DNA of 7,559 nucleotides from an uncultured Curvibacter sp. GTDB taxonomy: Bacteria; Pseudomonadota; Gammaproteobacteria; Burkholderiales; Burkholderiaceae. Below the pieces are notes generated by a model. That model worked only from the letters and a program-made list of their open reading frames with translations, made no database searches and was not told where the DNA came from. Shown piece by piece: positions 1 to 6,204 of this stretch (positions within the stretch are counted from its first letter, which is position 1; every line of letters begins with the position of its first letter). A program made the translations under genes and the position numbers. The DNA lies in contig CAMLNH010000128.1 in the NCBI GenBank assembly GCA_946481355.1, positions 1-7,559 of the forward strand, given 5' to 3'.

Positions 1-94
1 CCGGCTGCGTGACGAAGCAGGCCTGGGCCGCGCGGGCGAAATGCTTGTGCTCGTCAAGGGCGACGAGGTAGCGCATGGAGACGAGCAGGTTCAT
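1..94 (-). CDS. LysR-type transcriptional regulator, N-terminal fragment (cut by window edge)
   Basis: Only the first 31 codons are inside the window; the gene continues past base 1. The peptide begins MNLLVSMRYLVAL and continues with a HFARAAQAC segment followed by FVTQP. This is the start of the winged helix-turn-helix of LysR-type regulators, where HF-RAA-AC-VSQP-LS is the family hallmark. The ATG at 94-92 places the conserved RYLVAL helix at the usual distance from the N-terminus. A weak purine stretch, not a clear Shine-Dalgarno, precedes it. Family members are cytoplasmic DNA-binding regulators with a C-terminal co-inducer domain and often control a divergently transcribed neighbour, which here is the solute-binding protein gene. 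The effector-binding part is missing, so ligand and subfamily cannot be decided. The family call is firm; the specific regulator is not named. Confidence 0.85.
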   Translation of the reverse strand, partial: MNLLVSMRYLVALDEHKHFARAAQACFVTQP

Positions 95-176
95 GGGCCT
101 GCCATCTTGCCAGATCGTGAACTTATGCACGGCGCCAACAGGGCTTCAGGGGAAACCACTAGCCCGGGAACCGCAT

Positions 177-203
177 TTGATTCAGTTAAATAACTATATT
201 CAA
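177..203. promoter_or_regulatory. AT-rich inverted repeat, candidate operator between divergent genes
   Basis: In a GC-rich background this patch is almost all A/T. It contains a perfect inverted repeat, AGTTA-AA-TAACT at 184-195, flanked by TTGA at 177-180 and TCAA at 200-203, whose spacing is off by one base. It lies between the LysR-type gene (start 94, minus) and the solute-binding gene (start 276, plus). LysR-type proteins typically bind short interrupted AT-rich palindromes (T-N11-A boxes) in such divergent regions. The same A/T bases could also supply -10 elements (TATATT at 195-200 on plus). Binding by the neighbouring regulator is inference. Confidence 0.35.
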
Positions 204-215
204 TAACCATGGATC

Positions 216-234
216 CCGGCCACAAGGTGGCCGG
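216..234 (+). other. 8-bp hairpin in the leader of the solute-binding gene
   Basis: CCGGCCAC at 216-223 pairs perfectly with GTGGCCGG at 227-234 around the three-base loop AAG. No T-run follows, so it is not a standard intrinsic terminator. Its right arm ends inside a Shine-Dalgarno-like GGAGG (233-237), so folding of the mRNA would partly mask that site. It could stabilise the 5' end or block upstream initiation. The pairing is visible; any role is inference. Confidence 0.45.
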
Positions 235-264
235 AGGCGTCGTTGGAGCGCGGGCAGACACCGC

Positions 265-269
265 AGGAG
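265..269 (+). promoter_or_regulatory. Ribosome binding site that decides the solute-binding protein start
   Basis: AGGAG at 265-269 sits six bases before the ATG at 276-278. The in-frame ATG at 270 directly abuts this site and cannot use it. A further upstream in-frame TTG at 243 has its own GGAGG at 233-237, but starting there would put an acidic stretch (Glu, Glu, Asp) ahead of the signal peptide, which is unfavourable for export. Confidence 0.65.
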
Positions 270-275
270 ATGGAC

Positions 276-1406
276 ATGTTTCGATTTTTGATACTCGCCC
301 TGGCCGGCGCCCTGGGCGCTGGCGCCCTGGCTTCCGACCGCGGCGTGACGCCGACGGAAATCCGCCTCGGCGCCTCGGTGGTGCTGAGCGGCCCGCTGGG
401 GCCGCAGACGCAGGAATTCGGCCAGGGCTCGCGCCTCTACTTCGACGCCGTCAACGCCGCGGGCGGCGTGCACGGCCGCAAGATCGTCTACGCCACGCTG
501 GATGACGGCTTTGACGTCAAGCGTGCTGTCGAGAACACGCGCCAGCTGATCGAGGAGCAGGGCGTCTTCATCATCTACAACAGCACGGGCACGGCCCAGA
601 CCGGGGCCATCCTGCCCCTGGCCGAAGCCAGCCGCACCATCATCTTCGGTCCCGTCACCGGCGCCACGGCCTTCCGACAGAAAGTCAACCCCTACCTTTT
701 CCATGTGCGGGCCAGCTACGCCGACGAGGCGCGCCGCATCGTCTCGCACCTGGTGGAGACCGGCATCAGCCGCGTCACCGTGGTGTACCAGGACGATGGC
801 CTGGGCAAGACCCTGCTGGCCGAGCTGCAGCAGGCAGCAGCAGCCGTCAAGATCAAGCTGGATGCCGAAGTGAAGATCGACCCCAAGGCCCCGGACTACG
901 CGGCAGCCGCGGCCGCGGCCGAGCGGGCCCAGCCCCAGGCGGTGCTGCTGGGCATTGCAGGCGGCACCCTGTCGAATTTCATCAAGGCCACACTGCAGAC
1001 CAGCGTGCGACCCAGCTTCTACGGCTTCTCGGTCGCCAACGTGGACCTGATCCGGCGCGACCTCAAGGAGCAGGCGCGCGGCATCGTGCTGGCCCAGATC
1101 ATGCCGCCGCTGCGCAACACGACCATCCCCGTGGTGGCCGAGTACCACCGCCTGCTGAAGGAAAAGGATCCGGCCGCCGCTCCTTCGGCCTTCCAGCTCG
1201 AAGGCTTCGTCCACGCCAAGCTGCTGGTCGAGGGCCTGCGCCGGGCGGGGCGCAACCTGAGCACGGCCTCTTTCATCAAGGCCATGGAAGAGGCCGGCGA
1301 AATCAGCTTCGGCCGCTTCGCGGCCAAGTACTCACCGAGCACCCACAACGGCTCGTCCTACGTGGAACTGGCCATCATCGACAACACGGGCCAGCTGCGC
1401 TACTGA
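276..1406 (+). CDS. ABC transporter periplasmic substrate-binding protein, Leu/Ile/Val-binding family
   Basis: 376 residues, the usual size for the branched-chain amino acid type of periplasmic binding protein (Peripla_BP_6 fold). Residues 1-19 form a Sec signal peptide: Arg3, a hydrophobic core, and an ALA cleavage motif before Ser20. No lipobox cysteine is present, so a soluble periplasmic protein is expected. The mature part opens with the family pattern TEIRLGASVVLSGPLG (about 27-42), then the AAGGVHGRKI turn (61-70) and YNSTGTAQTGAILPLAE (101-117). The central VTVVYQDDGLGK (167-178) is the second-lobe hallmark. This class binds a small ligand, often an amino acid, amide or aromatic acid, and hands it to an ABC permease; the ligand cannot be read from sequence. 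No permease or ATPase gene lies nearby, so it is an orphan here. The start at ATG 276 was chosen for its AGGAG and the signal peptide. An alanine-rich run at 209-215 is ordinary helix. Confidence 0.9.
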   Translation: MFRFLILALAGALGAGALASDRGVTPTEIRLGASVVLSGPLGPQTQEFGQGSRLYFDAVNAAGGVHGRKIVYATLDDGFDVKRAVENTRQLIEEQGVFIIYNSTGTAQTGAILPLAEASRTIIFGPVTGATAFRQKVNPYLFHVRASYADEARRIVSHLVETGISRVTVVYQDDGLGKTLLAELQQAAAAVKIKLDAEVKIDPKAPDYAAAAAAAERAQPQAVLLGIAGGTLSNFIKATLQTSVRPSFYGFSVANVDLIRRDLKEQARGIVLAQIMPPLRNTTIPVVAEYHRLLKEKDPAAAPSAFQLEGFVHAKLLVEGLRRAGRNLSTASFIKAMEEAGEISFGRFAAKYSPSTHNGSSYVELAIIDNTGQLRY

Positions 1407-1413
1407 GCACGCC

Positions 1414-1441
1414 GGAGACCGGCCACTGGCATCAGGTCTCT
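1414..1441 (+). terminator. Possible terminator between convergent solute-binding gene and apbC
   Basis: Eight bases after the binding-protein stop, GAGACC (1415-1420) pairs with GGTCTC (1435-1440), extended by a G-T wobble at 1414/1441. A nested GCC/GGC (1422-1424 with 1428-1430) can form inside the loop. Only TTT follows on the plus strand, so it is a weak intrinsic terminator at best. The hairpin includes the apbC stop codon (1432-1434), so both genes may share it. A competing 5-bp stem, GCCGG (1411-1415) with CCGGC (1419-1423), overlaps it. Confidence 0.35.
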
Positions 1442-2523
1442 TTCGAAATCGTGATGCTCGGGAACTTGCTCGAGAAGTCCTTGTTCTTGGCGGCAATCGC
1501 CAGGGCCACCTGGCGCGCCACGGCCTTGTAGATGCCGGCGACCTCGCCGTCCGGGTCAGCCACCACCGTGGGCTTGCCGTTGTCGGCCTGCAGGCGGATC
1601 TGCATATTGAGCGGCAGCGCGCCCAGGTAGTGCATGCCGTACTCGGCCGCCATCTTCTTGCCGCCGTCCACACCGAAGATGTGCTCGGTGTGGCCACAGT
1701 TGCTGCACACGTGCACGGCCATGTTCTCGACCAGACCGAGGATGGGCACGCCCACCTTCTCGAACATCTTGATGCCCTTCTTCGCATCGATCAGGGCGAT
1801 GTCCTGCGGCGTGGTCACGATGACGGCGCCCGTCATGGGCACACGTTGCGAGAGCGTGAGCTGGATATCGCCCGTACCCGGAGGCATGTCGACGATCAGG
1901 TAGTCCAGATCCTTCCAGTTGGTCTGGCGCAGCAGCTGCTCCAGCGCCTGGGTGGCCATGGGGCCGCGCCAGATCATGGCCTCGTCCTGGGCCACGAGGA
2001 AGCCGATGGACATGACCTGCACGCCGTAGTTCTCCAGCGGCTCCATGGTCTGACCGTCCTCGCTCTCGGGCCGCGCGTCGATGCCCATCATCATGGGCTG
2101 GCTCGGGCCGTAGATGTCGGCGTCGAGCAGGCCCACGCTGGCGCCTTCTGCGGCCAGGGCCAGGGCCAGGTTGACGGCCGTGGTGCTCTTGCCCACGCCG
2201 CCCTTGCCCGAAGCCACGGCCACGATGTTCTTGACCTTGGGCAGCAGCTGCACGCCGCGCTGCACGGCATGCGCCACGATCCTGGTGTTGATGTTGACCG
2301 AGACGTTGTTCACGCCCGCCACACCCTTGGCCGCAGCGATCAGCGCCTTGCGAAACGCCGGGATCTGGCTCTTGGCCGGGTAGCCCAGCTCGACGTCGAA
2401 AGAGACGTCGCCGTCCTGCACGCTGAGGTTCCTGATGGTCTTGCCCGAGACGAAATCCTTGCCCGTGTTCGGGTCCACGACGGCCTTGAGGGCGTCCATC
2501 AAGACCTGTTCTGTCACTGCCAT
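1432..2523 (-). CDS. apbC: Iron-sulfur cluster carrier protein ApbC/Mrp (P-loop ATPase)
   Basis: 363 residues, normal for bacterial ApbC/Mrp. Residues 1-85 are the small MIP18-like (DUF59) domain; a ParA/MinD-type nucleotide-binding domain follows. Visible motifs are the deviant Walker A GKGGVGKST (106-114) with both lysines, the LLDADIYGPS switch (132-141), YLIVDMPPGTGD (208-219) and the C-terminal CxxC pair Cys273/Cys276. In characterised homologues these cysteines hold a bridging 4Fe-4S cluster at the dimer interface, and ATP binding and hydrolysis are needed to deliver clusters to apo-enzymes in the cytosol. All these residues are intact, so activity is expected. The ATG at 2523 has AGGAG eight bases upstream. 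The gene converges with the solute-binding gene (25-bp gap) and diverges from the phospholipase gene. Mrp genes near metG are familiar in betaproteobacteria (recalled, not checked). Confidence 0.96.
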   Translation of the reverse strand: MAVTEQVLMDALKAVVDPNTGKDFVSGKTIRNLSVQDGDVSFDVELGYPAKSQIPAFRKALIAAAKGVAGVNNVSVNINTRIVAHAVQRGVQLLPKVKNIVAVASGKGGVGKSTTAVNLALALAAEGASVGLLDADIYGPSQPMMMGIDARPESEDGQTMEPLENYGVQVMSIGFLVAQDEAMIWRGPMATQALEQLLRQTNWKDLDYLIVDMPPGTGDIQLTLSQRVPMTGAVIVTTPQDIALIDAKKGIKMFEKVGVPILGLVENMAVHVCSNCGHTEHIFGVDGGKKMAAEYGMHYLGALPLNMQIRLQADNGKPTVVADPDGEVAGIYKAVARQVALAIAAKNKDFSSKFPSITISKET

Positions 2524-2531
2524 TCCGTTTA

Positions 2532-2553
2532 CTCCTGAAGTGGGCGTAGTCTA
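2532..2553 (-). promoter_or_regulatory. apbC ribosome binding site and candidate -10 element
   Basis: Read on the minus strand, AGGAG (2536-2532) lies eight bases before the ATG at 2523. Upstream, TAGACT (2553-2548) matches the sigma-70 -10 consensus at four of six positions and would place the transcript start near 2541, giving a leader of about 18 bases. No convincing -35 was found 16-18 bases further up, so the promoter part is weak while the ribosome site is good. Confidence 0.4.
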
Positions 2554-2622
2554 GCCGCGACGCAATAGGCCCGCCGGGACGGGCAATTTGCACACCGCAT
2601 CCACATTCCTGATCCGGAACGC

Positions 2623-2651
2623 GTGACGGGCACGGACCCCCACCGCATAAT
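2623..2651 (+). promoter_or_regulatory. Sigma-70 promoter of the patatin gene, likely giving a leaderless mRNA
   Basis: GTGACG at 2623-2628 (four of six to TTGACA) and CATAAT at 2646-2651 (five of six to TATAAT) are separated by exactly 17 bases. The expected start point is 2658-2659, and the only purine of the pair is the A of the ATG at 2659. No Shine-Dalgarno precedes that ATG. The elements overlap the upstream in-frame GTG (2623) and ATG (2650), so neither of those would be present in the mRNA. Confidence 0.6.
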
Positions 2652-2658
2652 GGGTTGC

Positions 2659-3927
2659 ATGGTGAGCGATGCCCCCGCCGACAAGAGTCACCCGAGCATC
2701 GGTCTGCTGCTGACCGGTGGTGGCGCGCGCGCGGCCTACCAGGTCGGGGTGCTGCAGGCCCTGAGCGAACTGCGCCGCCAGCGCCAGCCCGGGCAACGCG
2801 CCAGCCCCTTCAGCATCATCACCGGCACCTCGGCCGGCGCCATCAATGCCGCCGCTCTGGCCTGTGGTGCCGACGACTTCGACCTGACGGTCGAGCGTGT
2901 GGCCTCGGTCTGGTCCAACTTCCAGGCCGGCCAGGTCTATGAGGCCGATCTGCTGAGCGTGCTGCGCAGCGGCGCGCGCTGGATGAGCCTGCTCTCGCTG
3001 GGCTGGATGATCGCCCGCTGGCGCCGCATCAAGCCGCGTTCACTGCTCGACAACAGCCCGCTGGAACTGCTGCTGCAGCGCATGGTGCCGCTGGAACGTC
3101 TGCCCCAGCTCATCGCCCAGGGCCATCTGCGCGCCCTGGCCGTCACGGCGTCGAGCTACAGCTCGGGCCACCATGTGACCTTCTTCGAGGGCGTCGAGGA
3201 ACTCCAGCCCTGGGTGCGCTCGCAGCGCCTGGCCGTGCGCGACCACATCACCCATACGCACCTGCTGGCCTCCTCGGCCATCCCCTTTGTGTTCCCGGCC
3301 CAGGCCCTGTCCATCAACGACGGCACCGAGTATTTCGGCGACGGCTCCATGCGCCAGACCGCGCCCGTGGCCCCGGCCATCCACCTCGGCGCCGACCGCA
3401 TCCTCGTCGTCGGCGCCGGCCGCATGAGCGAGCCGCGCGACACGCTCACGCGCGCCGCCCCCACGACCTATCCATCGCTGGCCCAGATCGCCGGCCACGC
3501 CATGTCCAGCATCTTCCTGGACGCGCTGGCGGTGGACATCGAGCGCATCCGCCGCATCAACCAGACGCTCAACCTGATCCCGCGCGAGGCGCGGCAGGCC
3601 AGCGCGCTCAAGCCGGTGGAGCTGCTCGTGATTTCGCCCTCCGAGCGCCTGGACCAGCTCGCCGCCCTGCATGCCAACGCCCTGCCCCACGCGGTGCGCG
3701 CCCTGCTCAGCGGTCTGGGGGCCTCGTCCAGCCAGGCTGACATCAAGGGCGGGGCACTCACCAGCTACCTGCTGTTCGAAGCCGTCTATACCCGCGAACT
3801 CATGACGCTGGGCCGTGACGACACCCTGAAACAGGAAGACGAGGTCTGCCGCTTCTTCGGCTGGAACGGGGCACCGGCCACGCCCGCCCCGGCCCGGGCC
3901 GAGCGGCGCGACCCACTGCGGGTCTAG
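2659..3927 (+). CDS. Patatin-like phospholipase (serine acyl hydrolase)
   Basis: 422 residues from the ATG at 2659. The patatin fold is clear. The glycine-rich oxyanion loop [17 protein letters not shown] spans 19-35, the nucleophile elbow GTSAG 56-60 with Ser58, and the catalytic Asp motif DGS 228-230 follows YFG. Ser58 and Asp228 would form the Ser-Asp dyad that cleaves acyl esters of (phospho)lipids. The usual GGGxRG loop has Ala25 in place of the last Gly, a variant I associate with a bacterial subgroup. No signal peptide or clear membrane helix is visible; hydrophobic 108-119 is too short to be a confident segment. The protein is probably cytoplasmic or peripheral. The C-terminal tail is Pro/Ala/Arg rich. 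Longer in-frame starts at 2623 (GTG) and 2650 (ATG) overlap the promoter and are disfavoured. It lies between apbC (divergent) and metG (61 bp downstream). Substrate and physiological role are unknown. Confidence 0.9.
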   Translation: MVSDAPADKSHPSIGLLLTGGGARAAYQVGVLQALSELRRQRQPGQRASPFSIITGTSAGAINAAALACGADDFDLTVERVASVWSNFQAGQVYEADLLSVLRSGARWMSLLSLGWMIARWRRIKPRSLLDNSPLELLLQRMVPLERLPQLIAQGHLRALAVTASSYSSGHHVTFFEGVEELQPWVRSQRLAVRDHITHTHLLASSAIPFVFPAQALSINDGTEYFGDGSMRQTAPVAPAIHLGADRILVVGAGRMSEPRDTLTRAAPTTYPSLAQIAGHAMSSIFLDALAVDIERIRRINQTLNLIPREARQASALKPVELLVISPSERLDQLAALHANALPHAVRALLSGLGASSSQADIKGGALTSYLLFEAVYTRELMTLGRDDTLKQEDEVCRFFGWNGAPATPAPARAERRDPLRV

Positions 3928-3954
3928 GCCCGCCCTGCCCGCGGGCCGGGCGAC

Positions 3955-3960
3955 TAAAAT
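3955..3960 (+). promoter_or_regulatory. Candidate -10 element of metG
   Basis: TAAAAT at 3955-3960 matches the sigma-70 -10 consensus at five of six positions and is the only A/T-rich patch in the gap between the phospholipase stop and metG. It would start transcription near 3966, about 23 bases before the ATG. The -35 region is GC-rich and poor. A 5-bp stem (GCCCG 3937-3941 with CGGGC 3947-3951) and another around the upstream stop codon (GCGGG 3918-3922 with CCCGC 3929-3933) lie just before it; neither has a T-run. metG may therefore have its own promoter and also receive read-through. Confidence 0.45.
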
Positions 3961-3988
3961 CGCGGGTTCCCTCCGAAAGACCCGGCCC

Positions 3989-6043
3989 ATGACCCGCAAG
4001 CTCTTCGTCACCACCGCGCTGCCCTACGCCAACGGCAACTTCCACATCGGCCACATCATGGAGTACATCCAGGCCGACATCTGGGTGCGGTTCCAGCGCA
4101 TGCAGGGCCACGAGGTCAACTTCGTCGGCGCCGACGACACCCACGGCGCGCCCATCATGATCGCCGCCGAAAAAGCCGGCAAGACACCGCAGGCTTTCGT
4201 GGCCGACATCGCCGCCGGCCGCAAGCCCTACCTCGACGGCTTTCATATCGCCTTCGACAACTGGAGCTCGACCGACAGCCCCGAGAACCACGCGCTGGCC
4301 AAGGCCATCTACCTGGACCTCAAGGCCAACGGCCTGATCTCCAGCGAGGTGGTCGAGCAGTTCTTCGACCCCGAGAAGAACATGTTCCTGCCCGACCGCT
4401 TCATCAAGGGCGAATGCCCCAAGTGCGGCGCCAAGGACCAGTACGGCGACTCCTGCGAAAGCTGCGGCGCGGTCTACGCCCCCACCGAACTGAAGAACCC
4501 CTACTCCGCCCTGTCCGGCGCCACGCCGGTGCTGCGCACCTCCGAGCACTACTTCTTCAAGCTCAGCGACCCGCGCTGCATCGAATTCCTGGAAAACTGG
4601 ACCGCCGAACCCGGCCGCCTGCAGCCGGAAGTGCTCAACAAGATCAAGGAATGGTTCGCCAAGGACGAAGAAGGCAATGGCGGCCTGGGCGACTGGGACA
4701 TCTCGCGCGACGCGCCCTACTTCGGCATCGAGATCCCGGGCGCGCCCGGCAAGTACTTCTACGTCTGGCTCGACGCCCCCGTGGGCTACCTCGCCTCGCT
4801 CAAGAACCTGCTGGACCAGCGCGGCCAGGACTACGAGGCCTACATCGCCGACCCCAAGCTGGAGCAGATCCACTTCATCGGCAAGGACATCGTCACCTTC
4901 CACACGCTCTTCTGGCCCGCCATGCTCAAGTTCAGCGGCCGCAAGACGCCGGACCGCGTCTTCGTGCACGGCTTCCTCACCGTGAACAACGGCGAGAAGA
5001 TGAGCAAGAGCCGCGGCACCGGCCTGGACCCGCTCAAATACCTCGCGCTGGGCATGAACCCCGAGTGGCTGCGCTATTACCTGGCGGCCAAGCTCAGCGG
5101 CCGCAACGAAGACATCGACTTCAACGCCGAAGACTTCATGGCCCGCGTCAACAGTGACCTCGTGGGCAAGTACATCAACATCGCCTCACGCGCCGCCGGT
5201 TTCATCGCCAAGCGCTTCGGCGGCAAGCTCGGCGAATACTCGGGCGACGGTGACGCGCTACTGGAACACCTGCGCGACGGCGCCGCCGGCCTGGCCGAGC
5301 TCTACAACGAGCGCGACTATGGCAAGGCCCTGCGCGAGGTCATGCTGCTGGCCGACCGCGTCAACGGCTATGTGGACCAGAACAAGCCCTGGGAGCTGGC
5401 CAAGCAGGAGGGCATGGACGGCCGCCTGCACGACGTCTGCACCGTCTGCATCGAGGCCTTCCGCCTGCTGACCCTCTACCTCAAGCCCGTGCTGCCCGCC
5501 CTCGCCGTGCAGGTGGAGGACTTCCTGAAGATCCAGCCCCTGCAGTGGACCGACGCCACGCGCGAGCTCGGCGCCGGTCATGCCATCGGCGACTACAAGC
5601 ACCTGATGCAGCGCGTGGACATGAAGCAGCTCGAAGCCCTGTTCGAGCCGCCGGCAGCGCCCGAGCCGGAGAAGGTGCTGCCCGGCGGCGAAGAACTCGC
5701 ACCCGTCATCACCATCGACGACTTCGCCAAGATCGACCTGCGCATCGCGAAGATCGTCAACTGCGAACCGGTCGAAGGCTCCACCAAGCTGCTGCGCCTC
5801 ACCCTGGACGTGGGTGAAGGCAAAACCCGCAATGTCTTCAGCGGCATCGCGTCGGCCTACAAGCCCGAAGACCTCGTGGGCAAGCTCACGGTCATGGTCG
5901 CCAACCTGGCCCCGCGCAAGATGAAGTTCGGTATCAGCGAAGGCATGGTGCTCGCCGCCAGCCACGCCGACGAGAAAGCCGAACCCGGCATCTACGTGCT
6001 CAACCCCTGGCCTGGTGCACAACCCGGCATGCGGGTTCGCTGA
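3989..6043 (+). CDS. metG: Methionyl-tRNA synthetase
   Basis: 684 residues, close to E. coli MetG (677). This cytosolic class I synthetase charges tRNA-Met, initiator and elongator, with methionine using ATP. The HIGH motif is at 19-22 after ALPYANG. A zinc knuckle Cys143-x2-Cys146-x9-Cys156-x2-Cys159 lies in the connecting insert, at nearly the E. coli positions. [11 protein letters not shown] marks the active-site side of the Rossmann fold, and KMSKS is at 337-341. An anticodon-binding helical bundle runs to about 550. A Pro/Glu-rich linker (about 553-572) leads to a C-terminal EMAPII-type tRNA-binding domain (about 574-684, with DLRIAKIV and [13 protein letters not shown]), which in homologues also dimerises the enzyme. 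All key residues are intact. The ATG at 3989 has no strong Shine-Dalgarno, but conservation begins directly after it ([13 protein letters not shown]). The gene follows the phospholipase gene after 61 bp and has its own likely -10. Confidence 0.98.
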   Translation: MTRKLFVTTALPYANGNFHIGHIMEYIQADIWVRFQRMQGHEVNFVGADDTHGAPIMIAAEKAGKTPQAFVADIAAGRKPYLDGFHIAFDNWSSTDSPENHALAKAIYLDLKANGLISSEVVEQFFDPEKNMFLPDRFIKGECPKCGAKDQYGDSCESCGAVYAPTELKNPYSALSGATPVLRTSEHYFFKLSDPRCIEFLENWTAEPGRLQPEVLNKIKEWFAKDEEGNGGLGDWDISRDAPYFGIEIPGAPGKYFYVWLDAPVGYLASLKNLLDQRGQDYEAYIADPKLEQIHFIGKDIVTFHTLFWPAMLKFSGRKTPDRVFVHGFLTVNNGEKMSKSRGTGLDPLKYLALGMNPEWLRYYLAAKLSGRNEDIDFNAEDFMARVNSDLVGKYINIASRAAGFIAKRFGGKLGEYSGDGDALLEHLRDGAAGLAELYNERDYGKALREVMLLADRVNGYVDQNKPWELAKQEGMDGRLHDVCTVCIEAFRLLTLYLKPVLPALAVQVEDFLKIQPLQWTDATRELGAGHAIGDYKHLMQRVDMKQLEALFEPPAAPEPEKVLPGGEELAPVITIDDFAKIDLRIAKIVNCEPVEGSTKLLRLTLDVGEGKTRNVFSGIASAYKPEDLVGKLTVMVANLAPRKMKFGISEGMVLAASHADEKAEPGIYVLNPWPGAQPGMRVR

Positions 6044-6065
6044 CCATTGGGTTGATCAAGGCAAA

Positions 6066-6186
6066 ACTCGCGCAGCCATCGTAGCGAGCAAGCCGCAGGC
6101 AAGGCGGACGGAGCACAGCCACCGGAATGGACTTCGGTCCATGAGGATGGCGCGCACCGCCCAACGCCGCATGCGGTTTGCGCAGT
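6066..6186. repeat. Structured intergenic element (candidate dispersed repeat or small RNA)
   Basis: The gap between the convergent ends of metG and the diguanylate cyclase gene is noncoding but strongly self-complementary. ATGGAC (6127-6132) and GTCCAT (6137-6142) pair around TTCG, a classical very stable cUUCGg tetraloop hairpin on the plus strand. A longer outer helix pairs GCGC-A-GCCATC (6070-6080, one bulged A) with GATGGC-GCGC (6146-6155), enclosing the tetraloop hairpin. A ten-base palindrome CCGCATGCGG lies at 6167-6176, and GCGCAG occurs at both 6070-6075 and 6180-6185. No T-run follows any stem, so this is not a canonical terminator. It may be an interspersed palindromic element of the kind common at 3' ends of genes, or part of an RNA. 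The pairing is seen directly; the class is inference. Confidence 0.45.
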
Positions 6187-6204
6187 AGATGGATGCGTGA
6201 GTTT

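Noticed and set aside
1630..2538. A 302-codon plus-strand frame opposite apbC
   Set aside because: It is a His/Asp/Leu/Gly-rich shadow without any recognisable motif, while the minus strand has the complete ApbC with Walker A and CxxC.
3040..4969. Long minus-strand open frames (324 and 389 codons) opposite the phospholipase and metG
   Set aside because: They are antisense shadows of two genes with intact family motifs. Their low-complexity Gly/Val/Asp/His/Arg composition is what GC-rich codon bias produces on the opposite strand.
5258..6022. A 254-codon minus-strand frame opposite the metG 3' half
   Set aside because: It lies opposite the conserved anticodon-binding and EMAPII-type domains, with no motif of its own and a composition typical of antisense frames.
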